Positions 1 through 9,378 of a DNA stretch of 64,000 nucleotides are shown one piece after another. Position numbers and translations under genes: made by a program. Position 1 is the first letter of the stretch, and each line of letters opens with the position of its first letter. The stretch spans positions 185,789 to 249,788 of the forward strand of contig DASZWJ010000017.1 in NCBI GenBank assembly GCA_035546635.1, written 5' to 3'. This DNA comes from Gammaproteobacteria bacterium (GTDB taxonomy: Bacteria > Pseudomonadota > Gammaproteobacteria > JAURND01). Below the pieces are notes generated by a model. That model searched no databases, had not been told where the DNA came from, and was given only the letters and a program-made list of their open reading frames with translations.

Positions 1-216
1 GACCACCGCACCAATACCTGCACCAACTAAAGTGGATGTGGTATTACGGCCAATCAATTGACCTGCTAAAGCGCCCGTCGCGGCGCCAATGCCCGCACCC
101 ATACCGGTCTTGCTGGCTTGCTGCTCACCGGTGTAAGGATTAGTCGTGCAACCACTGATTAGCATAACGGAACCCAGGGAAACTGCTAGAAAAGATGAAC
201 GTAAACCTGTGATCAT
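1..216 (-). CDS. OmpA-family lipoprotein (YiaD-like), 3' part outside the window
   Basis: The reading frame starts at the ATG at 216 with an AAGAGG ribosome site just upstream and runs off the window start, so only about 72 residues are visible. They show a lipoprotein signal peptide with a good lipobox (LISGC, Cys23), the TTNPYTGE sequence typical of YiaD-type proteins right after the Cys, then a glycine zipper (repeated GxGxG and GAxxG steps). In YiaD-like proteins a C-terminal OmpA peptidoglycan-binding domain follows; that part is not visible. Expected in the outer membrane, anchored by lipid. A plain glycine-zipper lipoprotein is the alternative. Confidence 0.75.
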   Translation of the reverse strand, partial: MITGLRSSFLAVSLGSVMLISGCTTNPYTGEQQASKTGMGAGIGAATGALAGQLIGRNTTSTLVGAGIGAVV

Positions 217-305
217 TTTATTACCTCTTATAAATTATTATAAAACTTACTTGTCAATCGCCGGCGATTTTAACGCCCCGCTTTGCATTTGTATAGCCGG
301 GAAAT

Positions 306-953
306 TTAAAACCGATAACGAATCCCAAGCCCAATTGCTGTCGATCCACTATTTTCAGCTTTGTACAAACCAAAAACACCGGAGCGATGGTGAACGCGCG
401 CCACCAATTCCCAATGCGGATGATCGGGCAAAGCAAAAGTTGCTTCCAGCATTAAATAATTTAACACCTTCTGGGGAGAATCCGTGGTGTTTTGATCGTC
501 GCTATTAGATTCAATGGCAGGCACCTTGCTATCAAAAGAAATACCCTCACCCAAACCAAAAGTGGTAGTGATATATTTGTCCCAAGGAAAATGTGCCCAA
601 CGAAAGGTTACATAGGGATTGAACTCGTAAATAGGCCCCACCGGATCCTGGCGATAAGTAAAGTTGCCAACCACTTCCATCGTACTCAAAATAGGCTGAA
701 AAAAACGCCGTACCGGATTGCTCTCCGATAATTGATGGGCAAACTCAACTGAGTAAAGATTTTCATTGGCGAAGCTGTAATTCTGGATGACAACATTCCC
801 CAGTGTGTCATTGGTCATGCGACCATAATAGACCATCACTGCCCAAGGCAGATCGGTCATTTGCAAAGTAGGATCAAGGGAAGGGGGAGTTGCAAGACTT
901 GTGGGACTAAATAGGAATGTACTCAACCATACCAATAAAATTAAGCGTTTCAC
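306..953 (-). CDS. outer-membrane beta-barrel protein, possibly PagL/acyloxyacyl-hydrolase-like
   Basis: About 215 residues with a signal peptide (VKRLILLVWLSTFLF, cleavage near SLA) and alternating beta-strand-type sequence ending in the aromatic IRYRF, as expected for an outer-membrane barrel. I chose the GTG at 953 because a GAGG site sits 5 bases before it and the signal peptide then begins at once; the open frame continues upstream to 1019. Near the C terminus HHRSG contains His-x-Ser, the spacing of the catalytic pair in the lipid A deacylase PagL, with a Glu 11 residues after the His. Function is inferred from that weak match only. It faces polA. Confidence 0.55.
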   Translation of the reverse strand: MKRLILLVWLSTFLFSPTSLATPPSLDPTLQMTDLPWAVMVYYGRMTNDTLGNVVIQNYSFANENLYSVEFAHQLSESNPVRRFFQPILSTMEVVGNFTYRQDPVGPIYEFNPYVTFRWAHFPWDKYITTTFGLGEGISFDSKVPAIESNSDDQNTTDSPQKVLNYLMLEATFALPDHPHWELVARVHHRSGVFGLYKAENSGSTAIGLGIRYRF

Positions 954-1079
954 GACAACCTCGGCGGACGGACATTGTATATACCTCCCTGTGAGAATTG
1001 CATGCATGCGAGTTTGCACATGATAGAGAAGTGGCGTGAAAATACAAGGTTTTTCCTAAAAAAATTCTTCCCCTTCTTA

Positions 1080-1098
1080 CCCCCTTTGAAAATGGGGG
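1080..1098. repeat. CCCCCTTTGAAA-type short palindrome
   Basis: C5 and G5 arms flank TTTGAAAAT in the gap upstream of polA. A near-identical palindrome lies at 30038-30056, so this is a dispersed intergenic repeat. Its position near the polA start could affect that promoter, but no promoter is obvious. Confidence 0.5.
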
Positions 1099-1136
1099 TG
1101 ATGACAGCCACAACCCAGACAGTATAGAATCACTCC

Positions 1137-3830
1137 ATGCAAGCAAATACCTCACCCAAACCTCTGATCCTAATCGATGGCTCCTCTTATTTGTACCGGG
1201 CTTTTCACGCCCTGCCACCCCTAACCAATTCTCGCGGCGAGCCAACGGGAGCGGTTTATGGTGTGCTCAATATGATAAAAAAATTACTGACCGATTATGA
1301 TCCCGAATATGTCGCTGTGGTATTTGACGCCAAAGGTAAAACCTTCCGCGATGAAATTTATCCAGCCTACAAAGCCCACCGCCCACCCATGCCTGACCCA
1401 TTACGTCTGCAAATAGAACCACTACGAGAAGCGATCCAATTCATGGGGTTACCCTTGATTAGCATAGAAGGCATAGAAGCGGATGATGTGATTGGCACTT
1501 TGACGCGACAGGCATTAGAACAAAATTGGACTGTGCTAATCTCCACCGGGGATAAAGACATGGCACAACTGGTCAATGATCGAGTGACCCTGATTAATAC
1601 CATGAGCGGAACTCTACTGGACTCCAAAGGTGTACAGGAAAAATTCGGCGTCCCCCCGGAAAGCATTATTGATTATCTGGCATTGATTGGCGACACATCA
1701 GATAACATTCCAGGTGTGCCTAAAGTTGGTCCGAAAACAGCGGCTAAATGGCTGCATGATTATGGCTCGCTGGATGCTCTCATCGCACAAGCAGATAAAA
1801 TTTCTGGCAAAATCGGCGAAAATTTGCGTCAAAGTCTAGAACAACTGCCTCTGGCTAAAAAGTTAGTCACCTTGCGCCTTTATGAATCTCTGCCAGTTTC
1901 AGTAACTGAGCTGAAGCCTAGCCAACCCGATCGCGTCAAATTACTGGAATTATTCAGACGACTAGAATTTAAAAACTGGTTAAAAGAACTCTTAGAGCAA
2001 GAATCACCTGCTGAAAAAACTGCTCTGGATTATCAATTGGTATTAACCCAAGCAGATTTATCACAGTGGATAAACCGGATTAAACAGTCAAAACAATTTG
2101 CTTTTGATATTGAAACCACCAGTTTAAATACACTGGACGCACAAATTGTCGGCTTCTCATTTGCTGTTAATGCAAATCAAGCAGCCTATGTACCCGTGGC
2201 ACATGATTACATCGGCGTGGAAGCGCAGCTATCCCTTGATGAAGTGTTAGCACAATTAAAACCCGTATTGGAAAATCCACTGCATACGCTGATTGGACAA
2301 AATTTAAAATACGACATCGGCGTACTTGCTAATTACGGCATCGAAATTGGCGCTAAGATTTATGACACCATGCTGGAATCTTACCTACTCGAAAGTAGTG
2401 CCAACCGCCATGATTTAGATAGCCTATCCTTAAAATATTTAGGCAAAAAACCCATCAGTTTTGAAAGTTTAGCAGGGAAAGGTGCAAACCAATTGACCTT
2501 TAATCAAATTGCCCTGACAGATGCTAGCAATTACGCAGCAGAAGATGCGGATTTTGCCTTACAATTGCATCAGATTTTATGGCCTAAAATTATTGCGAAT
2601 GACGATCTGCGATGTGTATTGGAAGACATCGAAATGCCATTGGTCAGTGTCTTATCGCGTATGGAACGTTGCGGCGTCTGCATAGACCCAAAACTTTTAG
2701 CTGAGCAGAGCCAGGATTTGGAACAACGGATCAAGACATTGGAAAAAGAAGCTTATGCGCTAGCAGATACCATGTTTAATCTCGCCTCTCCGAAACAATT
2801 GCAGAGCGTGTTATATGAAAAAATGCAATTACCCATATTAAGTAAGACACCGGGCGGTGCACCCTCCACTGCAGAATCAGTGCTAGCAGAATTAGCGCTA
2901 GACTATCCATTGCCTAAACTGATTTTAGAACACAGAAGTTTATGCAAGCTCAAATCGACTTATACCGACAGTCTACCCAAACAAATTCACCCTAAAACCG
3001 GACGGGTGCATACTTCCTATAACCAAGCAGTCACCGCTACTGGACGCTTATCCTCAACCGACCCTAATCTGCAAAACATCCCCATCCGTCATGAAGAAGG
3101 CCGTCGTGTACGCCAAGCTTTCATCGCACCTAAAGGTTACAAAATTATTTCAGCAGATTATTCACAGATTGAATTACGCATCATGGCGCATTTATCTCAT
3201 GATCCGGGATTATTAAAAGCATTTGCTGCCAGCTTTGATATTCATACTGCCACAGCAGCAGAGGTGTTTGGCTTGCCTTTAACGCAAGTGACACAAGAGC
3301 AACGCCGTAGTGCTAAAGCGATTAATTTTGGACTGATTTACGGCATGTCAGCTTTTGGTTTATCACGACAATTAGGCGTGTCACGCGAAGTGGCTCAAGC
3401 TTATGTCGATAAGTATTTTGCTCGTTATCCTGGTGTGAAATTTTATATGGAAGCCATTCGAGCATTAGCACGTAAACAAGGTTATGTGGAAACATTATTA
3501 GGTCGGCGTCTTTCTATTCCTGAAATCAACAGTAGTCAAATGCAACGCCGCCGCGCTGCTGAACGTGCTGCGATCAATGCCCCCATGCAGGGCACTGCTG
3601 CCGATATTATTAAAATCGCTATGATTTCGCTGGATGCTTGGATAAGACAAAGCGGCGTAGATGTAAAAATGATTATGCAAGTGCATGACGAATTAGTGTT
3701 TGAAGTAGCTGAAGACTGCGTGGATTTAGCTAAACAACAAATTGAAGCGCATATGATCCACGCAGTAAAACTAGAAATACCGTTGGTAGTGAATATTAAT
3801 GTTGGCAATAATTGGGATGAGGCGCATTAA
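1137..3830 (+). CDS. polA: DNA polymerase I
   Basis: 897 residues with the full three-domain layout. The N-terminal 5'-3' exonuclease covers about residues 1-290 (LILIDGSSYLYRAFHA, EADDVIGTL, STGDKDMAQLV). The 3'-5' proofreading domain keeps its acidic residues (D324 and E326 in FDIETTS, then NLKYDIG and AAEDAD), so proofreading should be active. The polymerase domain has motif A DYSQIELR (D674), the O-helix region (RRSAKAINFGLIYG) and motif C QVHDELV (D851). It fills gaps in excision repair and replaces RNA primers. Monocistronic as far as can be seen, followed by a palindromic repeat. Confidence 0.98.
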   Translation: MQANTSPKPLILIDGSSYLYRAFHALPPLTNSRGEPTGAVYGVLNMIKKLLTDYDPEYVAVVFDAKGKTFRDEIYPAYKAHRPPMPDPLRLQIEPLREAIQFMGLPLISIEGIEADDVIGTLTRQALEQNWTVLISTGDKDMAQLVNDRVTLINTMSGTLLDSKGVQEKFGVPPESIIDYLALIGDTSDNIPGVPKVGPKTAAKWLHDYGSLDALIAQADKISGKIGENLRQSLEQLPLAKKLVTLRLYESLPVSVTELKPSQPDRVKLLELFRRLEFKNWLKELLEQESPAEKTALDYQLVLTQADLSQWINRIKQSKQFAFDIETTSLNTLDAQIVGFSFAVNANQAAYVPVAHDYIGVEAQLSLDEVLAQLKPVLENPLHTLIGQNLKYDIGVLANYGIEIGAKIYDTMLESYLLESSANRHDLDSLSLKYLGKKPISFESLAGKGANQLTFNQIALTDASNYAAEDADFALQLHQILWPKIIANDDLRCVLEDIEMPLVSVLSRMERCGVCIDPKLLAEQSQDLEQRIKTLEKEAYALADTMFNLASPKQLQSVLYEKMQLPILSKTPGGAPSTAESVLAELALDYPLPKLILEHRSLCKLKSTYTDSLPKQIHPKTGRVHTSYNQAVTATGRLSSTDPNLQNIPIRHEEGRRVRQAFIAPKGYKIISADYSQIELRIMAHLSHDPGLLKAFAASFDIHTATAAEVFGLPLTQVTQEQRRSAKAINFGLIYGMSAFGLSRQLGVSREVAQAYVDKYFARYPGVKFYMEAIRALARKQGYVETLLGRRLSIPEINSSQMQRRRAAERAAINAPMQGTAADIIKIAMISLDAWIRQSGVDVKMIMQVHDELVFEVAEDCVDLAKQQIEAHMIHAVKLEIPLVVNINVGNNWDEAH

Positions 3831-3850
3831 GCTCTTACAGCCTTAACCTT

Positions 3851-3879
3851 TTTCCTTCTCCCCTTGTGGGAGAAGGAAA
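3851..3879. repeat. palindromic repeat R1 (TTTCCTTCTCCC arms)
   Basis: Twelve-base perfect arms around a CTTGT loop just after polA. One of four copies of the same core in this window (also 5320-5370, 7158-7256, 33019-33044). It lies between the convergent polA and the 3907-4386 gene and could end transcription from both. Confidence 0.75.
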
Positions 3880-3906
3880 GAAGTTATGGCTTTAAGAGGG
3901 AAGAAG

Positions 3907-4386
3907 TCATGGCTGTAATAGAATCTTGTGACTGGAAACATAATCTCCATCCACCGTAACGTAAACAAAATAACCGTTCTTGGCATCACCTGTATAAAAA
4001 CAACTCACAAAGCTATCCGAGCGGAAATCACAGAGTCTACTTTCCCATTTACCCGTTATTGGATTCTCCTCATCGAAATAGCCCCATTTAGCTACCGGCT
4101 CACCCTGTAGATCAGGATTGTCGAAAAAGCTTACCTCGATTTTCTCAGGCGGAGGAGGACCATAGCGTCCAACCACCAGAGAAAAAACTTTCTTCATTTG
4201 TGGTGAAAGTTCTGTAAATAAAAAAGATTTATCCAACAAAGTATTCACATGCCTGGAATACACCTTGGTATATAAAGGGGTTTCCCAACCAGTATTGGTT
4301 ATTTCCAGTGTCAACGTGGTTTCCGCAAAACCGGTGGCTGCCAGGGATAATAAAGCTACCATAACGCTTAGTTGCAATTTACGCAT
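3907..4386 (-). CDS. secreted protein of unknown function
   Basis: 159 residues. The first 21 form a clear signal peptide (MRKLQLSVMVALLSLAATGFA with an AxA-type cleavage site), so the mature protein is periplasmic or exported. The mature part has two Cys (in LCDFRS and VSCFYTG) spaced for a disulfide and a GPPPPEK stretch, and appears rich in beta strands. An AGGAG site precedes the ATG at 4386. I do not recognise the family. Confidence 0.65.
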   Translation of the reverse strand: MRKLQLSVMVALLSLAATGFAETTLTLEITNTGWETPLYTKVYSRHVNTLLDKSFLFTELSPQMKKVFSLVVGRYGPPPPEKIEVSFFDNPDLQGEPVAKWGYFDEENPITGKWESRLCDFRSDSFVSCFYTGDAKNGYFVYVTVDGDYVSSHKILLQP

Positions 4387-4619
4387 GTATCCTCTCCTTG
4401 CGGATTACCGCTTCCTATATACTAACAATATAGCGAATAATGGCGATTTTACCAATTGCTTCCCTTTTTTGTAGCCTCCCACACTCCTAACAAGGCATGT
4501 TTCTCCCTTTAAAAAAGGCGGTAAGCAGCCAGCCACCACACGAATTTGTATAAAAGCTTAATGCAATGTTAGAATGATTCTCGTTTTGTGCTTTCTTACT
4601 CTATTGGAGCTATTTTTCT

Positions 4620-5276
4620 GTGATTCGAATTTTGTTAGTCGATGACCACGAAGTGGTACGTACCGGCATAAAAATGCTACTCATGGATGTCCTAGATATT
4701 GAAATCGTCGGCGAAGCAGGCAATGGAGAAGAAGCAATTCGCCTAGCGCGCGAGCTTGTACCGGATATTATCCTGATGGATGTGAATATGCCAGGTATCG
4801 GCGGGTTAGAGGCGACTATACGACTGTTGCGAAATGAACCTACAGCCAAAATCCTCATTATCAGCGCTCATACAGACGATTTTCTGCCAGCACGGCTACT
4901 GAGCTTAGGTGCCGTAGGCTATCTGAGTAAAAGTGCTTCCCGCGATCAAATGATCGAAGCAATCAATACCATCTATGCCGGAAACCGTTATGTTGATCCG
5001 ATTATGATGGATAACATCGTGATACCTCGACTCAAAGTAAAAGATAATAAAGCCATCCCGCTGGCAAAGCTTTCCGAACGCGAATTACAGATTCTGCTAA
5101 TGGTAGCAAGAGGTATGGATGTGAATGAAATCGCTAAAAAACTGTTTCTTAGCAACAAAACCGTCAATGGTTATCGCAGCACCATATTAAAGAAATTACG
5201 CGTAAAAACTGACGTCGAAGCGACACGGATTGCTATTGAATATGGATTGATTGATGTGGACAGCCAGTGGCATTAG
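4620..5276 (+). CDS. two-component response regulator, LetA/GacA/UvrY family
   Basis: 218 residues. An N-terminal receiver domain has the acidic pair D8/D9, the phospho-acceptor D54 (ILMDVNMPG), S82 and K104; a C-terminal LuxR-type helix-turn-helix spans about 145-205 ([15 protein letters not shown] ... [17 protein letters not shown]). Length and motifs match GacA/UvrY and Legionella LetA, which switch on small RNAs that titrate CsrA and so control the change between replicative and transmissive phases. The start is a GTG at 4620, with GGAG about 9 bases upstream. The partner kinase is not in the window, and no CsrA-binding RNA with repeated GGA loops was seen nearby. Confidence 0.88.
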   Translation: MIRILLVDDHEVVRTGIKMLLMDVLDIEIVGEAGNGEEAIRLARELVPDIILMDVNMPGIGGLEATIRLLRNEPTAKILIISAHTDDFLPARLLSLGAVGYLSKSASRDQMIEAINTIYAGNRYVDPIMMDNIVIPRLKVKDNKAIPLAKLSERELQILLMVARGMDVNEIAKKLFLSNKTVNGYRSTILKKLRVKTDVEATRIAIEYGLIDVDSQWH

Positions 5277-5319
5277 GCTTGCGTTAATCTCTAATGGCCT
5301 TAGCTTTTTTCCTATTACA

Positions 5320-5370
5320 GCCTTAACTTTTTCCCTTCTCCCCTTGTGGGAGAAGGGAAAAAGTTAAGGC
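5320..5370. repeat. palindromic repeat R2, perfect 23-base arms
   Basis: The most complete copy of the dispersed palindrome: 23-base perfect arms beginning GCCTTAAC and ending CTTCTCCC around a CTTGT loop. It lies between the response regulator and glyA. The run of T and A in the arms means a transcript in either direction would form a hairpin with an adjoining U-rich part, so it may act as a terminator. Confidence 0.8.
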
Positions 5371-5436
5371 TCAGAAGAGTTGAAAATTTATATTTGCGAA
5401 TAACAAAAACACATTTACCCTCTCAATGGAGACCCC

Positions 5437-6690
5437 ATGTTTAGCAGTAAAATCCACCTAGCCGATTTTGATCCCGAATTAAACCAAGCCATCCAAGCTG
5501 AAAAACGCCGCCAAGAAGAACACATAGAACTCATCGCCTCTGAAAATTACACCAGCCCCAGTGTCATGGAAGCACAAGGCTCAGTGCTCACCAATAAATA
5601 TGCTGAAGGTTATCCTGGTAAACGCTATTATGGTGGCTGTGAATATGTGGATATCGTTGAACAATTAGCCATAGATCGCGTTAAAGAACTATTTAAAGCA
5701 GATTACGCCAACGTGCAACCCCACTCTGGATCACAGGCTAATGCTGCCGTCTATATGGCATTGATTAATCCTGGAGACACGGTTTTGGGCATGAGCCTAG
5801 CCCATGGCGGCCACTTAACACACGGCGCTAAAGTTAATTTCTCCGGTAAAATCTATCAAGCCGTACAATATGGGCTTAATGTTGAAACGGGAGAAATTGA
5901 TTACGATCAAGTTGAGCATCTAGCTAAAGAACACCGTCCACGCTTAATTATGGCTGGTTTTTCAGCCTATTCACGCATCGCTGACTGGCAAAAATTCCGC
6001 GACATCGCTGACCAAGTGGGCGCTTTTCTGGTTGTGGATATGGCACATGTGGCAGGTTTGGTGGCGGCGGGAGTTTACCCTTCACCAGTACAAATTGCCG
6101 ATGTCACCACTTCCACAACGCATAAAACTTTACGCGGTCCGCGCAGTGGTTTTATTCTTGCTAAAGCCAATCCCGAAATTGAAAAGAAATTAAATTCCAG
6201 CATTTTTCCAGGACTACAAGGCGGCCCTTTAATGCATGTGATTGCCGCCAAAGCAGTTGCCTTCAAAGAAGCTTTGCAACCCGAATTTAGACAATACCAA
6301 CAAATGGTTGTCAATAATGCCCGTAAAATGGCGGCCGTGATGATGGCACGTGGTTATAAAATAGTTTCTGGAGGCACCGATAATCATCTGTTTTTAGTTG
6401 ACTTGATCGATAAAGACATCACTGGAAAAGATGCGGAAGCCGCTTTAGGACTGGCCAATATTACCGCCAATAAAAATGCCGTTCCCAATGACCCGCGCTC
6501 ACCCTTTATCACTAGTGGTTTACGCCTGGGCACGCCTGCCATCACCACCCGTGGTTTTGGAGAAAATGAAACTGAAATTCTGGCTGGCTGGGTTTGCGAC
6601 GTTCTGGATGATTATCAAAACCAAAGCGTGATAGATCAGGTCAAATCTCAAGTATTAGCCATTTGTAAACGCTTTCCGGTATACGGTTAA
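5437..6690 (+). CDS. glyA: serine hydroxymethyltransferase
   Basis: 417 residues, the usual length. It interconverts serine and glycine while loading tetrahydrofolate with a one-carbon unit, using PLP. The PLP lysine is K230 in the signature [20 protein letters not shown] and [10 protein letters not shown] in the N-terminal half bind cofactor and substrate. An ATG at 5437 follows a GGAG site. nrdR starts 3 bases after its stop, so the two are probably transcribed together. Confidence 0.98.
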   Translation: MFSSKIHLADFDPELNQAIQAEKRRQEEHIELIASENYTSPSVMEAQGSVLTNKYAEGYPGKRYYGGCEYVDIVEQLAIDRVKELFKADYANVQPHSGSQANAAVYMALINPGDTVLGMSLAHGGHLTHGAKVNFSGKIYQAVQYGLNVETGEIDYDQVEHLAKEHRPRLIMAGFSAYSRIADWQKFRDIADQVGAFLVVDMAHVAGLVAAGVYPSPVQIADVTTSTTHKTLRGPRSGFILAKANPEIEKKLNSSIFPGLQGGPLMHVIAAKAVAFKEALQPEFRQYQQMVVNNARKMAAVMMARGYKIVSGGTDNHLFLVDLIDKDITGKDAEAALGLANITANKNAVPNDPRSPFITSGLRLGTPAITTRGFGENETEILAGWVCDVLDDYQNQSVIDQVKSQVLAICKRFPVYG

Positions 6691-6693
6691 TTT

Positions 6694-7152
6694 ATGCGCT
6701 GCCCATTCTGTCATACGCCTGATACCCGTGTTATTGATTCGCGCTTTGTCGATGAAGATAACCGTGTCAGACGCCGCAGAGAATGCACGGCCTGCGTTGA
6801 GCGTTTTACTACTTATGAAATTGCAGAATTAATCATGCCACAAATTATTAAGCGCGATCAGCGTCGCAATCCCTTTGACGAGAAAAAACTTCGCGCAGGC
6901 ATGATGCGAGCCCTAGAAAAACGTCCAGTCAGCACGGATCAGCTGGAAGCGGCTATTGGACATATTACCCATCGTTTGCGCGCTACCGGTGAACGAGAAG
7001 TCAGCTCTACCTTTATCGGTGAGCTGGTGATGGATGAGTTACGCCAGTTGGATCAGGTCGCTTATGTACGCTTTGCTTCTGTTTACCGAAGTTTTCAGGA
7101 TGTACATGCGTTTCGGGATGAAATTAATCGGCTGGAAAAAACTTCTGACTAA
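6694..7152 (+). CDS. nrdR: transcriptional repressor NrdR
   Basis: 152 residues. An N-terminal zinc ribbon with four Cys (C3, C6, C31, C34) binds DNA; an ATP-cone domain (about 49-139, starting [18 protein letters not shown]) senses ATP/dATP. NrdR represses ribonucleotide reductase genes when dATP is abundant. In many gammaproteobacteria the next genes are ribD, ribE, ribBA and ribH; here they are absent and a large palindrome separates nrdR from nusB. Confidence 0.97.
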   Translation: MRCPFCHTPDTRVIDSRFVDEDNRVRRRRECTACVERFTTYEIAELIMPQIIKRDQRRNPFDEKKLRAGMMRALEKRPVSTDQLEAAIGHITHRLRATGEREVSSTFIGELVMDELRQLDQVAYVRFASVYRSFQDVHAFRDEINRLEKTSD

Positions 7153-7157
7153 AAATA

Positions 7158-7256
7158 GCGTTTACCCTTTTTCCCTCTTACAGCTCTAGCTTTTTCCCTT
7201 CTCCCCTTGTGGGAGAAGGAAAGAAGTCATGGATTAAGAGGAAAAAAGTGTAAACG
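7158..7256. repeat. nested palindromic repeat R3 between nrdR and nusB
   Basis: The inner part is the CCTTCTCCC/GGGAGAAGG palindrome seen at 3851, 5320 and 33019. Here it is enclosed by a second imperfect inverted repeat (GCGTTTAC...CCCTCTTA on the left, TAAGAGG...GTAAACGC on the right), making a stem of nearly 100 bases that ends about 17 bases before the nusB start. It stands where the riboflavin genes would be expected. Confidence 0.75.
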
Positions 7257-7272
7257 CCTTAAGAGAAACCCT

Positions 7273-7728
7273 ATGAGCAAAAAATCACCCGCCCCCCGCC
7301 GCTTAGCACGCCGCCTTGCGCTACAAGCCATTTATCAATGGCAGTTAGCCTCTACCTCTTCATTGGAAATTGAAAACCAATTCCTACAGGATTGTCCTCT
7401 GGATAAGGTGGATGTGCCTTATTTTCTGGAATTACTACGTGGGGTGGTCAATTGTTGCGAAAGTCTGGATGCACACATGAAGCCAGCATTAGACCGCGAC
7501 ATTGGACAATTAAATCCAGTGGAATTGGCCATTTTACGTATTGCACTCTATGAGTTTGTTCACCGCATGGATATTCCTTATCGCGTGGTAATTGATGAAG
7601 CATTACGGCTGGCTAAAACATTTGGTGCTATTGAGGGGTATAAATATGTCAATGGCGTTTTGGATAATGTCGCCCGCAGTTTACGAACTGTAGAAATTGG
7701 AGCGCGGACGACTCGCCCTGAAAACTAA
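7273..7728 (+). CDS. nusB: transcription antitermination factor NusB
   Basis: 151 residues, all-helical NusB fold: RRLARRLALQAIYQWQ at the N terminus and the conserved C-terminal stretches ELAILRIALYE, PYRVVIDEALRLAKTFG and KYVNGVLD. With NusE (S10) it binds boxA RNA and keeps RNA polymerase going through rRNA operons. I chose the ATG at 7273 because the longer frame from 7207 begins inside the palindromic repeat and encodes a Lys/Arg-rich stretch foreign to NusB. Confidence 0.95.
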   Translation: MSKKSPAPRRLARRLALQAIYQWQLASTSSLEIENQFLQDCPLDKVDVPYFLELLRGVVNCCESLDAHMKPALDRDIGQLNPVELAILRIALYEFVHRMDIPYRVVIDEALRLAKTFGAIEGYKYVNGVLDNVARSLRTVEIGARTTRPEN

Positions 7729-7792
7729 AACCAGAGCCACTTTGCAGCTAAGCAAAAAAAGTAATATTTAACACATTGCTAGAAGTAGCACA

Positions 7793-7900
7793 AAACGGTC
7801 AGATTTTTCCAAGATCGCCCTTAAAAATTTTTAAAAAAGCAGAGCATACACGTAGTATGTGAGAATTTTTTAAGGATAGGCTGGGAAAATCTGACCGTTT
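7793..7900. repeat. long inverted repeat C (variable arms, GAGCATACA centre)
   Basis: Imperfect arms of nearly 40 bases (outer part AAACGGTCAGATTTT on the left, its complement on the right) surround a centre reading GAGCATACACGTAGTATG. The centre resembles the complement of the loop sequence in the inverted repeats at 20718-20847 and 29867-29998, but the arms are unrelated to theirs. Confidence 0.65.
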
Positions 7901-8406
7901 CAAGTCTATGGTATATAGCTATAAAAAATGCCTTTTCTGATCCTGGCTCTGCGCTTTACACGCAAAGACCAGAATCATCTTAGGCAAGTCATTAGGAGCA
8001 TCTCCTCGTCTTTACACCTTAGCGAAGACTGGAGAACCTCTCCTCACATTGAAAGTATAGTACAAATAATTTATTTTTCCTGTTTTTGCTGGAGACTTTG
8101 CACTAACTTTTTACCCTTTAAGTCGGATTTGGATCACATCGCGATCACCTCTATTTACACTTTGCGGCGTGATCCAAATCAGGCTTCTTTCAAGATTTGA
8201 CGGCTACAAATCTAAAACCTTTGGGACACAGGGAAAATCCTTTTCCTAATTTCAGTATAGGACAGGTTTGGGGGTTTGCTAGTTGGAGAGGTGCCTTTAC
8301 TATGCTCAGGCGGAACGCATCAAGCTTAGGAATATTCAACAACACCCCCAAAAGCAGAAAAAAGTATAGATATTTATTCAACAATGCAACTTTGAAAGGA
8401 TGAACC
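7901..8406. other. gene-free stretch between nusB and thiL
   Basis: About 500 bases between two genes that normally adjoin. Short frames exist on both strands, but none has a convincing ribosome site plus recognisable product. A hairpin with ATTTGGATCAC / GTGATCCAAAT arms lies at about 8127-8178. I saw no tRNA, TPP riboswitch or known small-RNA signature. It may be remnant DNA or an unrecognised RNA. Confidence 0.4.
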
Positions 8407-9363
8407 ATGCATGAATTCGAGCTAATCAAATGCTATTTTAAAGATACAATAAAAACACGCTCCGATGTCATCCTCGGCATAGGAGACGACTGCGCACTGC
8501 TCGAGCCTCCTCAAAAACAGCTGCTTGCCGTATCCACTGATACCTTGGTGGAAAATATCCACTTTTTACCAGGCACAGAAGCCGCCGCGCTTGGGCATAA
8601 AAGTCTGGCCGTTAGCTTAAGTGATCTAGCCGCAATGGGTGCTGAACCCGCTTGGGTGATGCTATCTCTCACATTGCCAGAAGCCAATGAAAAATGGCTA
8701 AGCGAATTTTGCCAGGGTTTTTTTCATTTACTTAACCAATATGCATTACAATTAGTCGGTGGCAATACGACTTCTGGTCCGCTGGCTATTACTACCCACA
8801 TCACTGGTTTTGTTCCCCCTGGTAAAGCCTTGCAACGCCATGGCGCAAAACTTGGCGACGATATCTACATCACTGGACAGCCGGGAAATGCTGCATTGGC
8901 ATTGCGTTGCCTGCAACACAAATGTAACCTAGCAACACATTCACATGAAGAAATAACCCCGCATTTGCACTACCCAGAACCCCGCATTGCAGCAGGTATT
9001 GCATTAAGGGATATCGCCAGTGCCGCCATTGATGTCTCAGATGGCCTGGCTGCAGATCTTGGACATATTCTGGAACAAAGCGGAGTGGGTGCAGAAATTT
9101 ACGCAGAACACCTGCCATTGTCTCAGGCTTTAGCTACTTTGCCGCAAACTGATGCCTGGGAATTAATGCTAAGCGGCGGAGATGATTATGAACTTTGCTT
9201 TACTGCCAACCCCAGCCAACGCGCTACCATCACAGAAGTGTTTACAAAATTGAATTGCCCTTGCCAGCGGATTGGAGTTATTGAAACAGCCACAGGTCTA
9301 CGGGTAAGATATGGAAATAATCAAATTTTTAATCCTCAAAGCAAAGGCTACGAACATTTTTAA
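8407..9363 (+). CDS. thiL: thiamine-monophosphate kinase
   Basis: 318 residues. It phosphorylates thiamine monophosphate to thiamine pyrophosphate, the last step of the pathway. Family features in order: LGIGDDCALL and AVSTDTLVENIHF (Mg/ATP site), LSDLAAMGAEP, VGGNTT, AAIDVSDGLAADLGHI and SGGDDYELCF near the C terminus. Start ATG 8407 follows AAAGGATGAACC. pgpA follows after 15 bases, the conserved nusB-thiL-pgpA order. Confidence 0.96.
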   Translation: MHEFELIKCYFKDTIKTRSDVILGIGDDCALLEPPQKQLLAVSTDTLVENIHFLPGTEAAALGHKSLAVSLSDLAAMGAEPAWVMLSLTLPEANEKWLSEFCQGFFHLLNQYALQLVGGNTTSGPLAITTHITGFVPPGKALQRHGAKLGDDIYITGQPGNAALALRCLQHKCNLATHSHEEITPHLHYPEPRIAAGIALRDIASAAIDVSDGLAADLGHILEQSGVGAEIYAEHLPLSQALATLPQTDAWELMLSGGDDYELCFTANPSQRATITEVFTKLNCPCQRIGVIETATGLRVRYGNNQIFNPQSKGYEHF

Positions 9364-9378
9364 GAAGGCATCTATTTC

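Noticed and set aside
146..508. 120-codon frame on the plus strand
   Set aside because: It runs antisense through the start of the YiaD-like lipoprotein gene and the end of the barrel gene, with no ribosome site or recognisable product.
7207..7272. Longer nusB start
   Set aside because: The extra 22 codons lie in the palindromic repeat and encode a Lys/Arg-rich stretch not found in NusB.
8181..8406. TPP riboswitch ahead of thiL
   Set aside because: The conserved CUGAGA and ACC-UGAACCUGAUCUGG-type elements are absent.
8190..8429. Overlapping 79- and 68-codon frames on opposite strands before thiL
   Set aside because: Neither has a good ribosome site or a recognisable sequence; most likely chance frames in a gene-free stretch.
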